From Protula sp. h YS-2021 (lineage: Eukaryota; Annelida; Polychaeta; Sabellida; Serpulidae), in NCBI GenBank assembly GCA_949752745.1, contig OX457029.1, positions 12,332,359 through 12,396,358 of the forward strand: 64,000 bases of DNA. The letters are read 5' to 3'. The notes beneath the pieces were generated by a model. The model did not search any database, was not told the DNA's origin, and was given only the letters and a program-made list of their open reading frames with translations. Of the stretch, positions 29,700 to 43,500 are shown piece by piece; the stretch's first letter is position 1; every line of letters starts with the position of its first letter. The translations under genes and the position numbers were made by a program.

Positions 29700-32010
29700 T
29701 TTTAAACGAAATTGGCTATTTGTCATGCCAAATCTGGTCACTGAAGTACGGGAAAAGTCACCCAGTCTGCTCCAAATAAAATCACTGAAAAAATAAACTA
29801 TTCACCGGTCGGATGCAAAGAAGGAAGACAAAAACCTGTAACAAGGGGGTGGGGGCAGATTATTTATGTAAAGTTTTGGGCACACATAATCCCATCGAAA
29901 AGAAACCAAACGGTTGTTCAGAAGATAAATCCTTTTGTATTTACTTTGTGAAATAGAGCTCTTGTCGCGTCAACAAATTGCACAGAAAGGCAAGGTCACC
30001 AACTTTTTTATCGAATATAAACAAGACTGTCCAGGGACATTGTGACCAGCTGAGATCTAGTGAATCACTTGTCAATGGGCTTGTATGGTCGCCAAAAAGT
30101 GGTAGTTATATTGTTAAATCCGGTTGCTGAAAATTCGTACAAAATTTTTAAGGAATCCGGTCAAGATTATGGGGAAAAGACATTTTGAAAATTGGTTACT
30201 TTCTAGCTATTATGTAAATGCCCCCAATTTAGTCAATTTCTGGCGGGTCGCCAGAAAAGTAACTTTTCAAAAGAGGACCGCCTAGTGAACATTTATTTAA
30301 AAGTTTCAAGACAATCCGATCAAAATGGATAAAGGGCTTTGAAAATTGGCTGCCGAAAAATGTCACCCCCCCCCCCCTCACTTAGCCAATTTTTGGTGGA
30401 TCGCCAAAAAAAAATTTTTTCAAGAGATGTCCGGCTAAGTGAACATTTGTGCAAAACTTGAACGCAATACGATCAGAATTGTAGAGGAAAAACCTTTGGA
30501 AGGTTTGGAAATTGAGAAATACCCCCATTTAACCAATTTTTGGCGGATCGACAAAAAAAAGTAAATAAATAAAAAGTAAATCTTCAAGAGAAAACCATCT
30601 GGGGAAAAAATAGTGAAAATTAGAAAGACATCCGATAAACATTGCTGGAGAAGAAGCGTTTTAAAAACTGGCGACTAAATTTTTTAAATCCTCCCCCCCC
30701 CCCCCCCCCCCCCCATTTGGCCAGTTTTGGGCGGATCCCCTCAAAAGTAACTTTTCAAAAGTGGACCGCCCAGTGAACATTTATGCAAAATTTGAAGGCA
30801 ATCCGATGAAATTGTGGAAGAAATAAGCTTTCTGAAACTTGGGTGCGAACATTTTTCAAAATGCTCCAAAAAAAGGTAAATTTGAACAAGAGAACCATCT
30901 GGGGAACAAGCGTTCGAAATTGGAAAGAAATCCGATCTAAAAATGTTGGAGAAGAAGTATTTTGAAAATTCGGTACTATTTGTTTTTAAATGCCCCATTT
31001 AGCCAAGCTTGGGCGGAAGGTGATAAAAGTAACTTTCACAAGGGGGCCGCCTGGTGAACATTTATGCAAAATTTGAAGTCAATCCGATCCAAATTGTGGG
31101 GAAAAAAACCTTTGCAAAATTGGCTACCAAAAAATTTTAAAATGTTCCCTATTTGACCAATTTTGGTGGATCCCCAAAATTTTTAAGAGAAGCCTACCCT
31201 GTAGACATTTGCACAGAATCTAAAAGGGATTTGCACACAAGATTTTGGGAGTAGAAGCATTTTGAAAATTCGCTCCCATAAAATTTTAAAATGCCCCCCG
31301 CCCCATTTAGCCATTTTTCTTTCGGATCGCCACAGAAAAACTAGCTTTTCAAGAGAAGACAGCCTGATGAACATTTACGCAAAACGGGAACGTAATCCGA
31401 TCAAATTTTGGCCAATTTGTGGCGGATCACCAAAGAAGTAACTTTTCAAGAGAGGAAACAACAATGATCGTACAAATTTAAAAAAAATGGCTACGGAAAA
31501 ATAAAAAAAATACCATTTGGCAATTTTTTGATGGATCGCCAAAAAAGTTATTCTCACGAGAGGACATGCCAGTAAATATTTATGCAAACTTTCAAAATAA
31601 TCAAATCAAAATTGTGGGAGAAAAAGTAATTTGAAAACTTGCTGCGAATAAATTGAAAGCCAAAAAAGTAAGTTTTCAAGAGAGACCTACTTAGTGAACG
31701 TCTGTGCAAAATTTGAAGAAAAACTCGTCAAAATTGTGGGAGAAGAAGCATTTGAAAATTGGCATACAAAAATTTTTTAAATGCCCCTCATTTGGCCAAT
31801 TTTTGGCGGATCGCCAGAAAAAGCAAGTTTTCAAGGAAAGCTTCTCTAGAGAACATTCGTACAAAATTTGAAAGGAATCCGATCAAAACCGAAAGGGTAA
31901 AAAACATTTCGAGTAAAAGTTTACATACGTACATACGGACGACAGATGCCACTGGTGTAATAAGATCAACCCGACGAAGTCGACTGGTCTGAAAAGCACC
32001 GTGAAGTCAA
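29700..32010 (+). repeat. Degenerate tandem repeat region, about 150-bp units
   Basis: Around fourteen diverged direct units contain, in order, TTTGGCGGATCGCCA, AAGTAACTTTTCAAGAGAGG, GTGAACATTTATGCAAAATT and CAATCCGATCAAAATTGTGG. The region ends with ACATACGTACATACGGACGA and an AAGTCGACTGGTCTG tail, the look of the terminus of a non-autonomous repeat family. Strongly diverged, so old. No coding frame. Confidence 0.8.
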
Positions 32011-32099
32011 ATTAAGACGAGAAACGAGGCTTTGTTTTCGTGGCCTTGTGTGTACATAATGCTTTAATATAAGAGACAAAAGAAAATTATACAATAAAA

Positions 32100-32990
32100 A
32101 AACCACTCACGTCGGGACTGATCCGAAAACCCTCCCTCAGCCTTGCGCACTGTTCGTACTCTACTATCAGGCTGGTCTCGCAGTCTGCCTGAATGTGTGC
32201 CTGATCAGTCTGCCTACTCGTACGATTTTATTCCGGGAGGGGGGGGGGGGGACTCGCGTACAAGTCATGCGTGTCCGCAACTTGAAAAAATGACTCCTGA
32301 CCAAATGCGGAGTGCGGTTCCGGAGGAAACGCCACCCCCTTTTTTGTTTGAAACGCGGAGTACCGAATGAAAACTACCACACTTTTTTATCGAAATTAGC
32401 ACTCGGCGTGGACCACGTCTGCCCTCAAAATTGTCCATTTCTCCTTGCTATTTTGGGGCACTAACGATAACAATCGGTACCAAGCACCCTCTCCCCCCGC
32501 GCCCCCCACCCCCCCCCCCCTTCCCTAACACCTCCCCAAGCCGGGCCTTGGCCTTGCGCACTGTTTGCGTTGTTGTCCAACAGCCAGCCTCTACGGCGAT
32601 TCTGTCTGTTGTGTATAGCACTTTTTTTACTCCGGAGATCCACTGGAGATTCCCCGAAAATGAGGGGCTTCTTTTCAAAATATCTACCCGCTCTGTGCTG
32701 CCACAGAACAGATATGTCGGTCAGAGGTCATCTGTTTTGCAACAACACGCTGTTCGTACTCTCCTTTCGGGCTCGTGCTGCCAGTGCTACAGGCTGCCTG
32801 AATGTGCTTTTGATTAATCCACCCGACTCATGTGGGTTGATTATTATTTGCCATGTGACCAAAATCTATTTTATGTGCTTATTATATTTGAGAAAACTCC
32901 TCAAATACGCGCACAATAACCTTACAAGCGTTGACCCAGTCTCACAATAACAGATAATTCTTGTCCACACCCGATCTTCGTATTATTTCT
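32100..32990. repeat. Intergenic DNA with a diverged direct duplication
   Basis: The segment about 32145-32225 (CTGTTCGTACTCTACTATCA ... GTCTGCCTGAATGTGTGCCT) is partly repeated at 32748-32835 (CTGTTCGTACTCTCCTTTCG ... GGCTGCCTGAATGTGCTTTT). The GCGGAGTACCGAATGAAAACT motif near 32355 recurs in dispersed copies near 37180 and 43215. No gene is seen from 28214 to 33600. Confidence 0.5.
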
Positions 32991-33708
32991 TAACAAGGTT
33001 TCCCCAATCAAATTGAATAAATCTTATATTAGTTTCGTCACAAAAGTTGCTCTCAATTCTTTATTATAAACAAATGTTTTATGGCTCAACGATGTCGCTG
33101 GTATTGTGATGGGATTAGGTCACTGGTAGCCAAATAATACCTCAATGCTTGTCAACAATAGGTCTCACTGACAAATAACATTCAGAAAATATGCGAGTGT
33201 TGAAACGAAAGAACGTGTTTTTTCCACAATTGAAGCGGACTTATGCATTTGGATATTCAGTTATTTTATTAATTGATTTTTCTTGTTTCTAACAAACATG
33301 GTGCAAAGCGACGCTTAACGCATTGAATGGCAGTTGCATTTAAATAAACCAGCAAAATTTAAATAAATATGCTAACATAATGCTGTTTATATTTTCTGGC
33401 TGATAAATTTTAAAAATTTGATGTGTTGCAGCTGTATCCGTTGTTTTGTTGTTGTAAACTGTGAGGGAAAGAGACGTCACGAGACAGGACAAGCGATAAC
33501 ACTTTGTCGAAATCTTAGATGTTAAAAAAGCAGAAAAAAATACATATTTTCTCATATTATGTGGACTTGATCCGCATTTTTATATTATAAGAATACAGGA
33601 TATTGTGCTACAAAAAATTATCAGAAAGTGGAAGGGAATAATAAGAAACAACCCAAAACGTTTCACTTTTGTGCATCAAAGATTGATTGGATAAATAAAC
33701 TAGGTAAT

Positions 33709-33850
33709 ATGTTTCGGGGACATTATTTCCCGACCCCAACATTTGTCAAGCTGTTGATGACTGTGTTGCTGCTGTCTCTGTTAGCGTACGATCTGATGAT
33801 CTTACAGCGCGCTCAGCTGGTCCTCTACGACGCCACGAACCGCGTACGAG
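33709..33850 (+). CDS. Gene 2 exon 1 (signal anchor)
   Basis: Residues 1-47 plus one base. MFRGHYFPTPTFVKLLMTVL followed by LLSLLAYDLMIL. Donor G|gtgtgt, phase 1. An in-frame ATG at 33628 would add 27 residues; 33709 puts the anchor at the usual distance from the N-terminus and was preferred. Both starts remain possible. Confidence 0.75.
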
Positions 33851-36800
33851 GTGTGTAAACATCATTGTTGGAGTAGTCTTGCTTGTGATATAGCAACACG
33901 TGTAGCGTATCATCTCTCGTGATCTAGCAATACGTGTAGCGTACCATCGTTTGTGATATAGCAACGCGTGTAGCGTACCATCTCTCGTCACGTAGCAACA
34001 CGTGCAGCATACCATCGCTTGTGATATAACAACACGTGTAGCGTACCATCTCTCGTCATGTAGCAACAGGTGGAGCATACCATCGCTTGTGATATAACAA
34101 CGCGTGTAGCGTACCATCTCTCGTCACGCAGCAACACGTGCAGCATACCATCGCTTGTGATATAACAACGCGTGTAGCGTACCATCTCTCGTCACGTAGC
34201 AACACGTGCAGCATACCATCGCTTGTGATATAACAACACGTGTAGCGTACCATCTCTCGTCACGTAGCAACACGTGCAGCATGCCATCGCTTGTGATATA
34301 ACAACACGTGTAGCGTACCATCTCTTGTCACGTAGCAACACGTGCAGCGTACCATCGTTTGTGATATAACAACACGTGTAGCGTACCATCTCTCGTCACG
34401 TAGCAACACGTGCAGCATACCATCGCTTGTGATATATCAACACGTGTAGCGTACCACCCCGTAAAACAAATTTGGTTGAAATAACTTTTTAAAAACGTTT
34501 TTTCCCGAACCTTTTAAAGTTGCAAAAAAAACGTTTTCTAAAGGTTGTATATGAAATGCCGAAAAACGTTTTTTTCGCAACGTTCTGAAACGTTTTATAA
34601 AAAAAAGTTTTTAGAACGTTTCATACACAACCTTAAGAAATCCTTTTTCTTGAAATGTGCGTAAAACAATAGAGTAAAAAATATCCTTCAACATTCTTCA
34701 AAAGAGTATTCACTCTGGGAGGCTGCATCTTGCACCATCATCACATCATATTTCATTCTTAAGAACTGCCATTCAATTTTTTGCAACTAACATTTCACCA
34801 AACATTCACAACTGCCTGGGTTTGAACCGGGAACCTCTCACATCCAAAGCGACGAACTTACCTCTACACCAAGACGCATCCATTGAACTGTGCGTCTAAG
34901 ACAATTCCCCTGAACCAAATCCCACCATTCCTACTCCTCCCACTTTGAATCTCCCTCCCCCGAACAATTCCTCCGTACGGAAATTCCCCCCAAGGTCTAT
35001 CCCCTACCTTTTTATGGGTCTTTTTATGTGCACATTTAATGCTCAGTTATAGATTATAGTAATTAGTTAAATATATGTGAATTGAATTGGACCTATCGCA
35101 TCTAAAATGTAATTCTTGTTATTGTGAATATATTGTTCCTATCTAAAATTACTTTACAAAAGTATTAAAATATTTGACATTCTTTAAAATCGATACAATA
35201 ACGTTCTTACACAAAACGTTTGTTTTTTGGTTTGTTTTTGGTTATTTAAAAACCAATTTCAAGAACGTTCGAATACCATACGTTTGTTTTTTATTTGAAA
35301 AAAAGTTTTTATTTGGTTGATAAATGTAACGTTTTTTACAACCAAATTAGATTTGATTTTGATTTTTAAAATAACGTTTTCATTTGGTTGCTGAATACAA
35401 CGTTTTTACAAGCAAAAAGGGTTCGTTTTTGGTTAGGAAAACCAGACAAAAACGTTCTTATGTTTGGCAGGACCTCTCGTGGCGTAGCAACACGTGTAGC
35501 GTACCATCGTTTGTGATGTAGCAACAGGTGTGACTTATCATCACTTGTGATAGAGCAACACGTGTGGTGTGCCATCGCTTATGATGTTGCAACACATGTA
35601 GCGTGCCATTGTTGTGATGCAGCATCGCATGTGGCTTGCCATCACTCTTGGCGTAGCAACACGTGTAGTGTACCATTACTTGTGATTTAGCAACACGTGT
35701 AAGATAGCACCGCTTATTACGTGTGGTCTGGCATCACTAATCGCGTGGCACCAGGATGTGACCTAGCGTCTCTTATGACGTGGCATCATTCGTGACGTAG
35801 CATCACTTGTGACGCGACCCCACTTACGACGTAGCATCAGTTGTGACATATCAGACGTAGCATCACTTATGGCGAAACAACATATGTGAAGCACTATCAG
35901 TTTCGACGTAGCAACACTTGTGACATGGCATTCGCTGTGACGTAGCAATATTTATCACGTCACATCACACATGACGTAAAAACTGTAGTCGCCGCTTTAT
36001 CACCTTGTTTGATACCCAGGCCGCCAAAAAAGTGAGGGCTATAGGTAACTTACCCGGGGTCTTGGAGCCCAGCGACTTGGTGTTCAGAGCGCCCCCTGCC
36101 CCCCCCCCCCCCCCCCGGTATAAAAAATCTTTCAGCTTAACATGTTTAGCCTACTATAGCAGAGTTAATTTGATTTATGTTAAGAAACTTTGAACTGTGA
36201 TTTAATAATTGCCTGCTAGTATTCTAGTTTTACTGTAGAGTATTTAAACCAAAAATACATCCTTTATTTTACATTGCAAAGACATTGCTTTGCGGGTAAA
36301 GCCTGACCAAGTCACCATACAACCGGTAGAACCAAGAGAGAGAAAATACCAGCCAGAGATTTGGCAACGAAAAGGTAATTCCAGAATTAACAAATAACAT
36401 CTTGTAATAATAGATCACCTTGTGCCTAACACCTACAACATCTTTGTGAAAAGACAAATTTGTACCTCAAGCACAACATCTTGTGATAATAGGAAACTTA
36501 TGCCTACCAAGCACAACATTTTAAATAAACATGTACCTTAAAATAACACCTTGTAATAACAGGTTAACTTGTGCCTTCCAAGTACAACGTCTTGCAATAG
36601 GTGAACCTATATCTACTAAACACCGCATTTTTTAGTAATTGTGCTTGTGCTTAAAAACACAACATCTGGTAATAATGGTAAACTTGTGGCTACCAAACAC
36701 ACCATTTTGTAATAATAAGTAAGCTGGTGCCCAATGAGCGCAACATCTTGTAATGATATATAAACTTGTTCATAACAAGCACAACATCTTGTAATAAAAG

Positions 36801-37506
36801 AAACTTGTATTCAGCAAGCACAACATGTTGTAGTGATAGATAACTTGTGCCAGCGAAACACAGTGTCTTGCTATAATGGATAAATGTGTGCCTAACAATA
36901 ATAGATAATAGATAAACTTGTGGCTAAACCAGTGCCATATTTTGTGATAATTGGGCACTTTGTGCAGAACACATACAACATCTTGTAGCAATAATAAAAC
37001 GTCGTTCTAAGGGCTTGGTTAGAAAATGGTGCGGAAAGCTGGTTTAGTAGCAGCATTAGAAGTTTGGAACTCTCATCCAGAAAATATTCGCAAATACTGA
37101 CATCCAGAGGAGGGGGTTAGTGTAATATGTGTTACCACGGGTGTCCAAACCGCTGAAAAGGAGGGGGGGGGGGGGTAATTTTCATTCTGTACTCCGCGTC
37201 TCCCATAAAAGGGGATACTTCTAGAGCTGCACTCCGCGTTTGGTTAAAAGAAGCGGTGTTATTTCAAAATTAGCGTTCCGCGTTTAGGTGTCATTTTAAA
37301 AAGCCATGAAAACGCATAGAAACCAGTTGATTCGTGAGTGCAATTTCTCCCTCCTTGACTGACCTACTCAAAACTAAGCTATATATTTCATAATCACTAA
37401 TTGTTTATAATTTAATAATTGTTAAGCCCTTTCAGCAAACTGATTAGGTGTTCTGTAATTTACACACATTATTGTTATATTATTATTATTATTATTATTA
37501 TTACTA

Positions 37507-37537
<31 letters not shown>

Positions 37538-40500
37538 TACTATTATTACAAAATAATCAGCACGAAAAATGTACTTTAGAGGCTTTTTGTAACAATTAAA
37601 AATTATTTTTCAATCACATATGAACACAAAATTTTCTACAAAATATTAATAGTTGACGGCTATCATCATGAATAATAGATAAAAGTTGCAGAAGAAAATA
37701 TCACTTGTAAAATGCATTCTTGATCAATGTACATAGTTCTTTTTATACAGCGTGTCAAGTATATTGGAAGGAACAATTTCGGAATTTTACGTTATATCGA
37801 AATATAATCACGAATGACCGCATCGATTACATGCACAATATATCGATCATCACACAAGTGACAACAAACAGGATCTCGTCGTTAATGAGACTCTACGAGA
37901 ACTGGAGAGGTGAGTCTGTGAAAGATAGATTTCCAGGGTTTTCAACGCTAAAATATTAAGGGTATATAAATGCATACAAAATTTATGTGCACTGAATATT
38001 TTGTATATTTTAATTTCACACACATTCATGAGTAAGTCGTTTCATATATATATATATATATTATTACATAATTATTTATTACAATCTTAATCTAAAGCAA
38101 TCTAAGAACAATATTCATATATTCAATGCTGTAAAAAATAAATTAAAACGTTCCGGATTATAATTTTATGGTTATTTATTAACACAGAAGCTTTAACGGC
38201 AGTAGTTTACATGGAGAAAGAGGAACTGAATGAGACATTTCTTGTACTGAACAACTGGTTACATTCTATGAGCAACCACCTCTTGACAGTGCATTTTGTG
38301 ATTAAGAACGGGGTAAGTCCTTTTACTACAGCCTATTGTGCTACAGCTGGTCGTTGTGTTGCAGCCTGTGGTGCTGCAGCCTGACGTTTCACTTCCGCCT
38401 GTGGTGCAGCAGTTGTTTTGTTGCTGTCTGTCGTGCTGCAGACTTGTCATTTTGTTTTTCGTTTCACTTCAGCCTCTCATGTTGCAGCTTGTGATATTGC
38501 TTCAGTTTTTTGTGCTTCAGTTTGTCGTTTTGCTGAAGCCTACAATCGCACTGCTTACAATGCTGAGCATGAGTTACTAACGTCATTATATAAAGTTTAA
38601 AAATGTAATACAATGCATCAATTACCCATTTACCTATGAATTACCTATTTAATGTGGAATGTCTTGAAAATTAAAAATATATATATTGTATAGCTGAAAT
38701 TTGCTTTAAATCTGTCCAGCTGGGTATGGTTTGCTCAGAAAAGTTTTGTAACGTCGACGGTTTAGTCAACACGTATTGAGAAGTATTTTTCTGGTTTATT
38801 AGTACCATTTTATTGATTTCAGTGTTTTAGTTTCATGTGCAAATGCTCCTTTGCTTGGATGCACTGAATAAGGCAGGTAGTGCTGAATAATTCATATCGT
38901 GCTGATTTTCCGCTCCTTGGCTGAATGGCTTGAATCGTATTGTGGGGCTCATGTTGTATGTGGAATGTCATGCTGAAAATCTCGTTTCATTCTAAATGTT
39001 TAATTCTAAATGTGTGGCTGATATGTGCTGTATGGGTTATATCGTACCATATACAGCCAACACCGTGTTGTACTCGAGTCAAGCTTTAGGTTCGTGTTTT
39101 TATGACCCATGTTGTGATCTGTTTCTCGTATGGTCGTGTGGTTCAGGTGGTGCTGATTAGCCCGTATCATACTCTATGGCTCTTATCTTGCTGTATCTCC
39201 TACAGCATGCAGAAAAATACAGGCCATGCTGCATTCTGCGTGTCGTGCTTATTCCTAGTTGTGATGTTGACATTGTTTCGTGTTTTTCATTGAATTCAAT
39301 GTTTTATTGATGTGTTTGAGAACAAGTACTACATTTTCAAATACAAAGATAAAACTGCATTATTATAAATAGGGTTGTTACCTTCTGCTTCATATCGTGG
39401 CTTAATTAGTGTACAGTACTTTACATTATGCTGTTACATTTCTTTTCGCATTGTGGCTTAATTAGTAAGCAGTACTTAATTTTGCGTTGTTACGCTCTCT
39501 TTCTTCAAATCGTGGTTAATTTGTATGCAACACTTTACGTCAGATTCTTACGTTCCTCCGAACGGGATGCTAAGCACCAAACAAACAAACAAACAAAACA
39601 CTCCTCTCCATATCACGGCTTAATTCATATGGTTTGTTCCTCTATAGGAGTTGTTCCCACAGAACGTGTTGGCAAATATAGCACAGGAAAGCGCGAGGGC
39701 TCACTATGTGCTGTATATAGACTCAGATTTAGTTCCCAGTAAAGGACTTCATCCGGCCATCATGAAAGCTGTAAACAACGGGTTATTCACAAACGGTAAT
39801 AAAAAGGTATGTTATATAGTTATTCACACAAAGTAATAAAAAGGTATTTGTGTTATTTTAAAATGTTTGAGACTTACGTATTGCTGGCAAATCTATTTAA
39901 AAAATTTTAAAGAAAATCACAGTACATTGAGATGGACCTACTGGTATGGTGAAATGGAAATATAGTAATCTCAAATTTTATTGTTTTTCAGTAATCAACA
40001 TTGCATACATTTTTGCTATTTCCTAGTAGATCGAAAAGTAGTGCTTTAGACATACTTGACGTGCAAGATTAGAGCTTACATACAATTTTTGACATGCGCG
40101 AATGTGAAATATTTCTGAAAATATCTTCTACTTTATTTTGGCATTACGAAAATAGATCAAACAAACTGCATTCTCAGATTTGTTAAAAGGTTTATCGTTT
40201 TGCTGAAACTCATTTATGCATCGTAGAAAGAAAAGGACTGGTGCAATTTCAACAAAAAATAGACAAGTCATACACAGCGGCATGTTGCTAAGCTTGTAAA
40301 ATGAGTTTTGGTGGAGTTTGATTGAAATTGATGAACTGAATCGATGAACCTTTCAATGCATTTTCTGCAGTACGGTATTAGTTTCCTTCTCCACATTTTC
40401 AGTGATTTAGTATATGGACTATAATACTTACTTTTTACCGCCTCAGTTAGCTACAATGACCCTAAATTTTACAGATTTCATTTCCAAGACTGCGCAAGCG

Positions 40501-43500
40501 CAACACTCAATTCCTTTTGGAACAATATGAATAAACCACATTTACAGAGAATACGTTAAATGGGGGGAAATGAACGCATAAAATGTCCCCCTGTGGATTG
40601 GGGAAATCTTAAGAATAAACCAGCTGCTGTCTGTTCCGGGCATGTCGCAAAAGGCGACTAATAAGAGTTTCTCTTTTCTTCAAGCTCTAATTTACTATTT
40701 TTATTCTTCTTTCTTTTTTCCAAAATTATTACTTAAACAAGTGCTTTCCAATGTTGTCTTCATAATCGCTGAATGGGACGTTAAATAAACAAACACATGC
40801 ATAAAATCGATTTTTGGTTTTTGTTAATTTTATGAAATGGCTCAATTGCTTATGGGTAGAACTAATCCTTCTTAAAAAGAAAGATAGCGAATTGCCTAAT
40901 TGACCTCAATCAGTTTTGTAGGCAGTGTATACTATTATATGGCCAAGAAAACCGAGAGGGCGAATTAGACAATTTAACACAATACTGACACATATGGAGT
41001 AACGGTTTAGTCAGATAATTAGAATCTCAGATGGTTACGTCTCTGGTTCAAATGCGACCAGGGATCGTAATCAAGGGATTCGATCCTATTGCTTCATTTG
41101 AATAATGTAGTGGGTTAAATAACCCGTGATGGATTTCAAAATAACCGCCCGTAGGGTCAGTCGGCCAAGTCTCACTTATACATTGTAAACCAGCTGAGAG
41201 AGTTGTAAACATTATTACTCAGTTTTGACTAATTAAACATTCAAATACATGTTCTAAGTATCTTTTCTTTATTTTATTTGTTTTAGGTACTTGTAATTCC
41301 AGCCTTTGAAGTTGCTAACGAAATTGAGATACCCCGTTGTAAAGCGGAAGTAATCAACAAGTATAATATATCTGTGAATCGCTTTAGTTTTGGGTATGTA
41401 GTTATTTTTTATTGTGTATTTACTTAGTTAGATACATTTTCATTGTTCCAAAGAATAATTGTTAAGGCAACAAAAGAAATTTTTTCTTATTCAGTCACTG
41501 TGATAGTTGATCTTGAGCAGAATAATTGTTATTGTAATTTTTATAAATTAGTGCCTGCAGGGAAGGGAATCATTTATTATGTGTGATACTTTATTAAGCA
41601 TCATGTGCAGGAATTGTTATTTTTGTAGAAGTGCAGTATAAAAGATTTAATCCTTTTGCCTGAGGTTTTTTGGGCTTTTATTGGCTTGAAGATTTTGGAT
41701 GCAAAATATTTGATGAAATTAAGAATTCAAAATAATTTAGCCATTATTTTAATAATTCAACTATTTACTCAGTAATAATTTTAATTGTAATATTTCATAC
41801 TTTATGTTTTGTTGTTTCTTCTAATTCTCCTTAAATTCTTATCATTTTAACAATTTATACCTTCCCTCTCCTACTTTGTTCTCTCTTTACAGTTTCTTTT
41901 TTCTTTTGCATATTTCTTGTTCTTTCGTTCTTTCTTTCTTTTTTTTTCTTTCTGTTTTTGTTTTACATTGTATTTACACATTTGCGTTACATATTTTGGT
42001 CTATGTTTTTGTTTGTAAACACAAGTTATAGACAAATCCATATTTAAACAAATACTCTGCACTTTCTAGTAAGTATTTTAGAAAATTTAACCTTAATACA
42101 GATTAGGCAAGCATCTTAGCGACTTTGGGGATCACACAATGACGGATCATTGGTTGACGACATCGGATTTTTATAAGGTAATATATACATAAGGATTTTC
42201 TCTTAACCCAATTAAGTTCGAAAGTTTATCCTATTTCAGAACATAGTTTATAATATAGTACAATATTTATTTTTTTGGAAGGTGCGAAAAATCATGAAAC
42301 GTTTTCTAAAAGGCACACTTGAGTATTAATAGCCCACCGACTTTCGTTGATGAACTATTTCTATCACTTGTGGGCGTTCTTGGTCTGCTATATGTGGGTG
42401 TATAAACCATTTTTCAAAATGCTACTCCTGCTACCTACATTTTTGATCCGATGGATTTTAAATTTCTTAATGTTTTCTATGTAGTCCCCGACACAGCTTC
42501 TATTATTTTGGATGAATTGCTCATATTTAGCTGATATATTGCCAGAAAGGGCCAAATTTAATTAAAATACAACAGTTCAGAAAATATGTTCCAAAGTAGT
42601 TCGCCCGTCGCGATTGTACATATTTTGCAATTTAGCCAAAATTTGTCAAAATACTGGCTAAAGCATTCAAAGTTTTGTCAAGTCATAAAATGCATTACTA
42701 GAAGCTCGATCTTGTGCCAAACATAAGTTTGTGGAGCGGTTTTGCATAGTGTGCTATTCCTGCAACATTTCTGATGCGATTGTTTTGTAATTTGATGGCA
42801 ATATTATTCCAAGAAGTCGTCTGTCAAATTTATATTTTTGTCAAAATGAGTAGCTGTCTCTTTCCCTCTTTGTAATGTTTTCGCTGTTGCGGCTGGGTAC
42901 AATGTCCAGGAAAATTTTGTTCCTTTGGACATTGTGAAAATCTATGAACACCGTTTGGGATGGAAAAAAGTGCACACTAAAACACGAAAATATACAACTT
43001 CATTTTAGTCACTAATAGCCGTCAATTATGAGATCTTTTGCCACCATCTTAAAACAAAGTAGAAAAATTATTTGTTTCTAGCAATAATCTTAACGTCTAG
43101 TCACAGCTGGGGCGGGGGAGCACGAACATACCAACAGGTTACCATGACTTTTTAGAACGTTCCCTAGAAGTCTTCCAGAGTGCAAGGTTTAAAAAAACTT
43201 CCCTTTTCTAACCAAACGCGGGTGTTTTATGGGAAACCGAATGAAAATTACACCTCCTGTTTAGCGACATTGGGATTCTGCACGGAAAGCGTCCTGCCTA
43301 AAATTTCTCCCTCCCTTTTAAACGTTTATTTTTAGGGCTTGCATGGTAACAAATGTAATACCAAGTGACTCAGCAGGCTTTTAGTATACATTGTTTCAAA
43401 TTAGTTTTCGTTGAGTATTTTTTCTCTGTTGTGTTTTTAGTGAGTTGCGAAAACAAACTGAAGTAATCTAAGGCAACACATAAGTATCTCATTAAACGTT

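Noticed and set aside
33746..34389. Series of 65-codon minus-strand frames with WYATRVV-type repeats
   Set aside because: They are produced by the 34/68-bp minisatellite and overlap exon 1 of gene 2 antisense.
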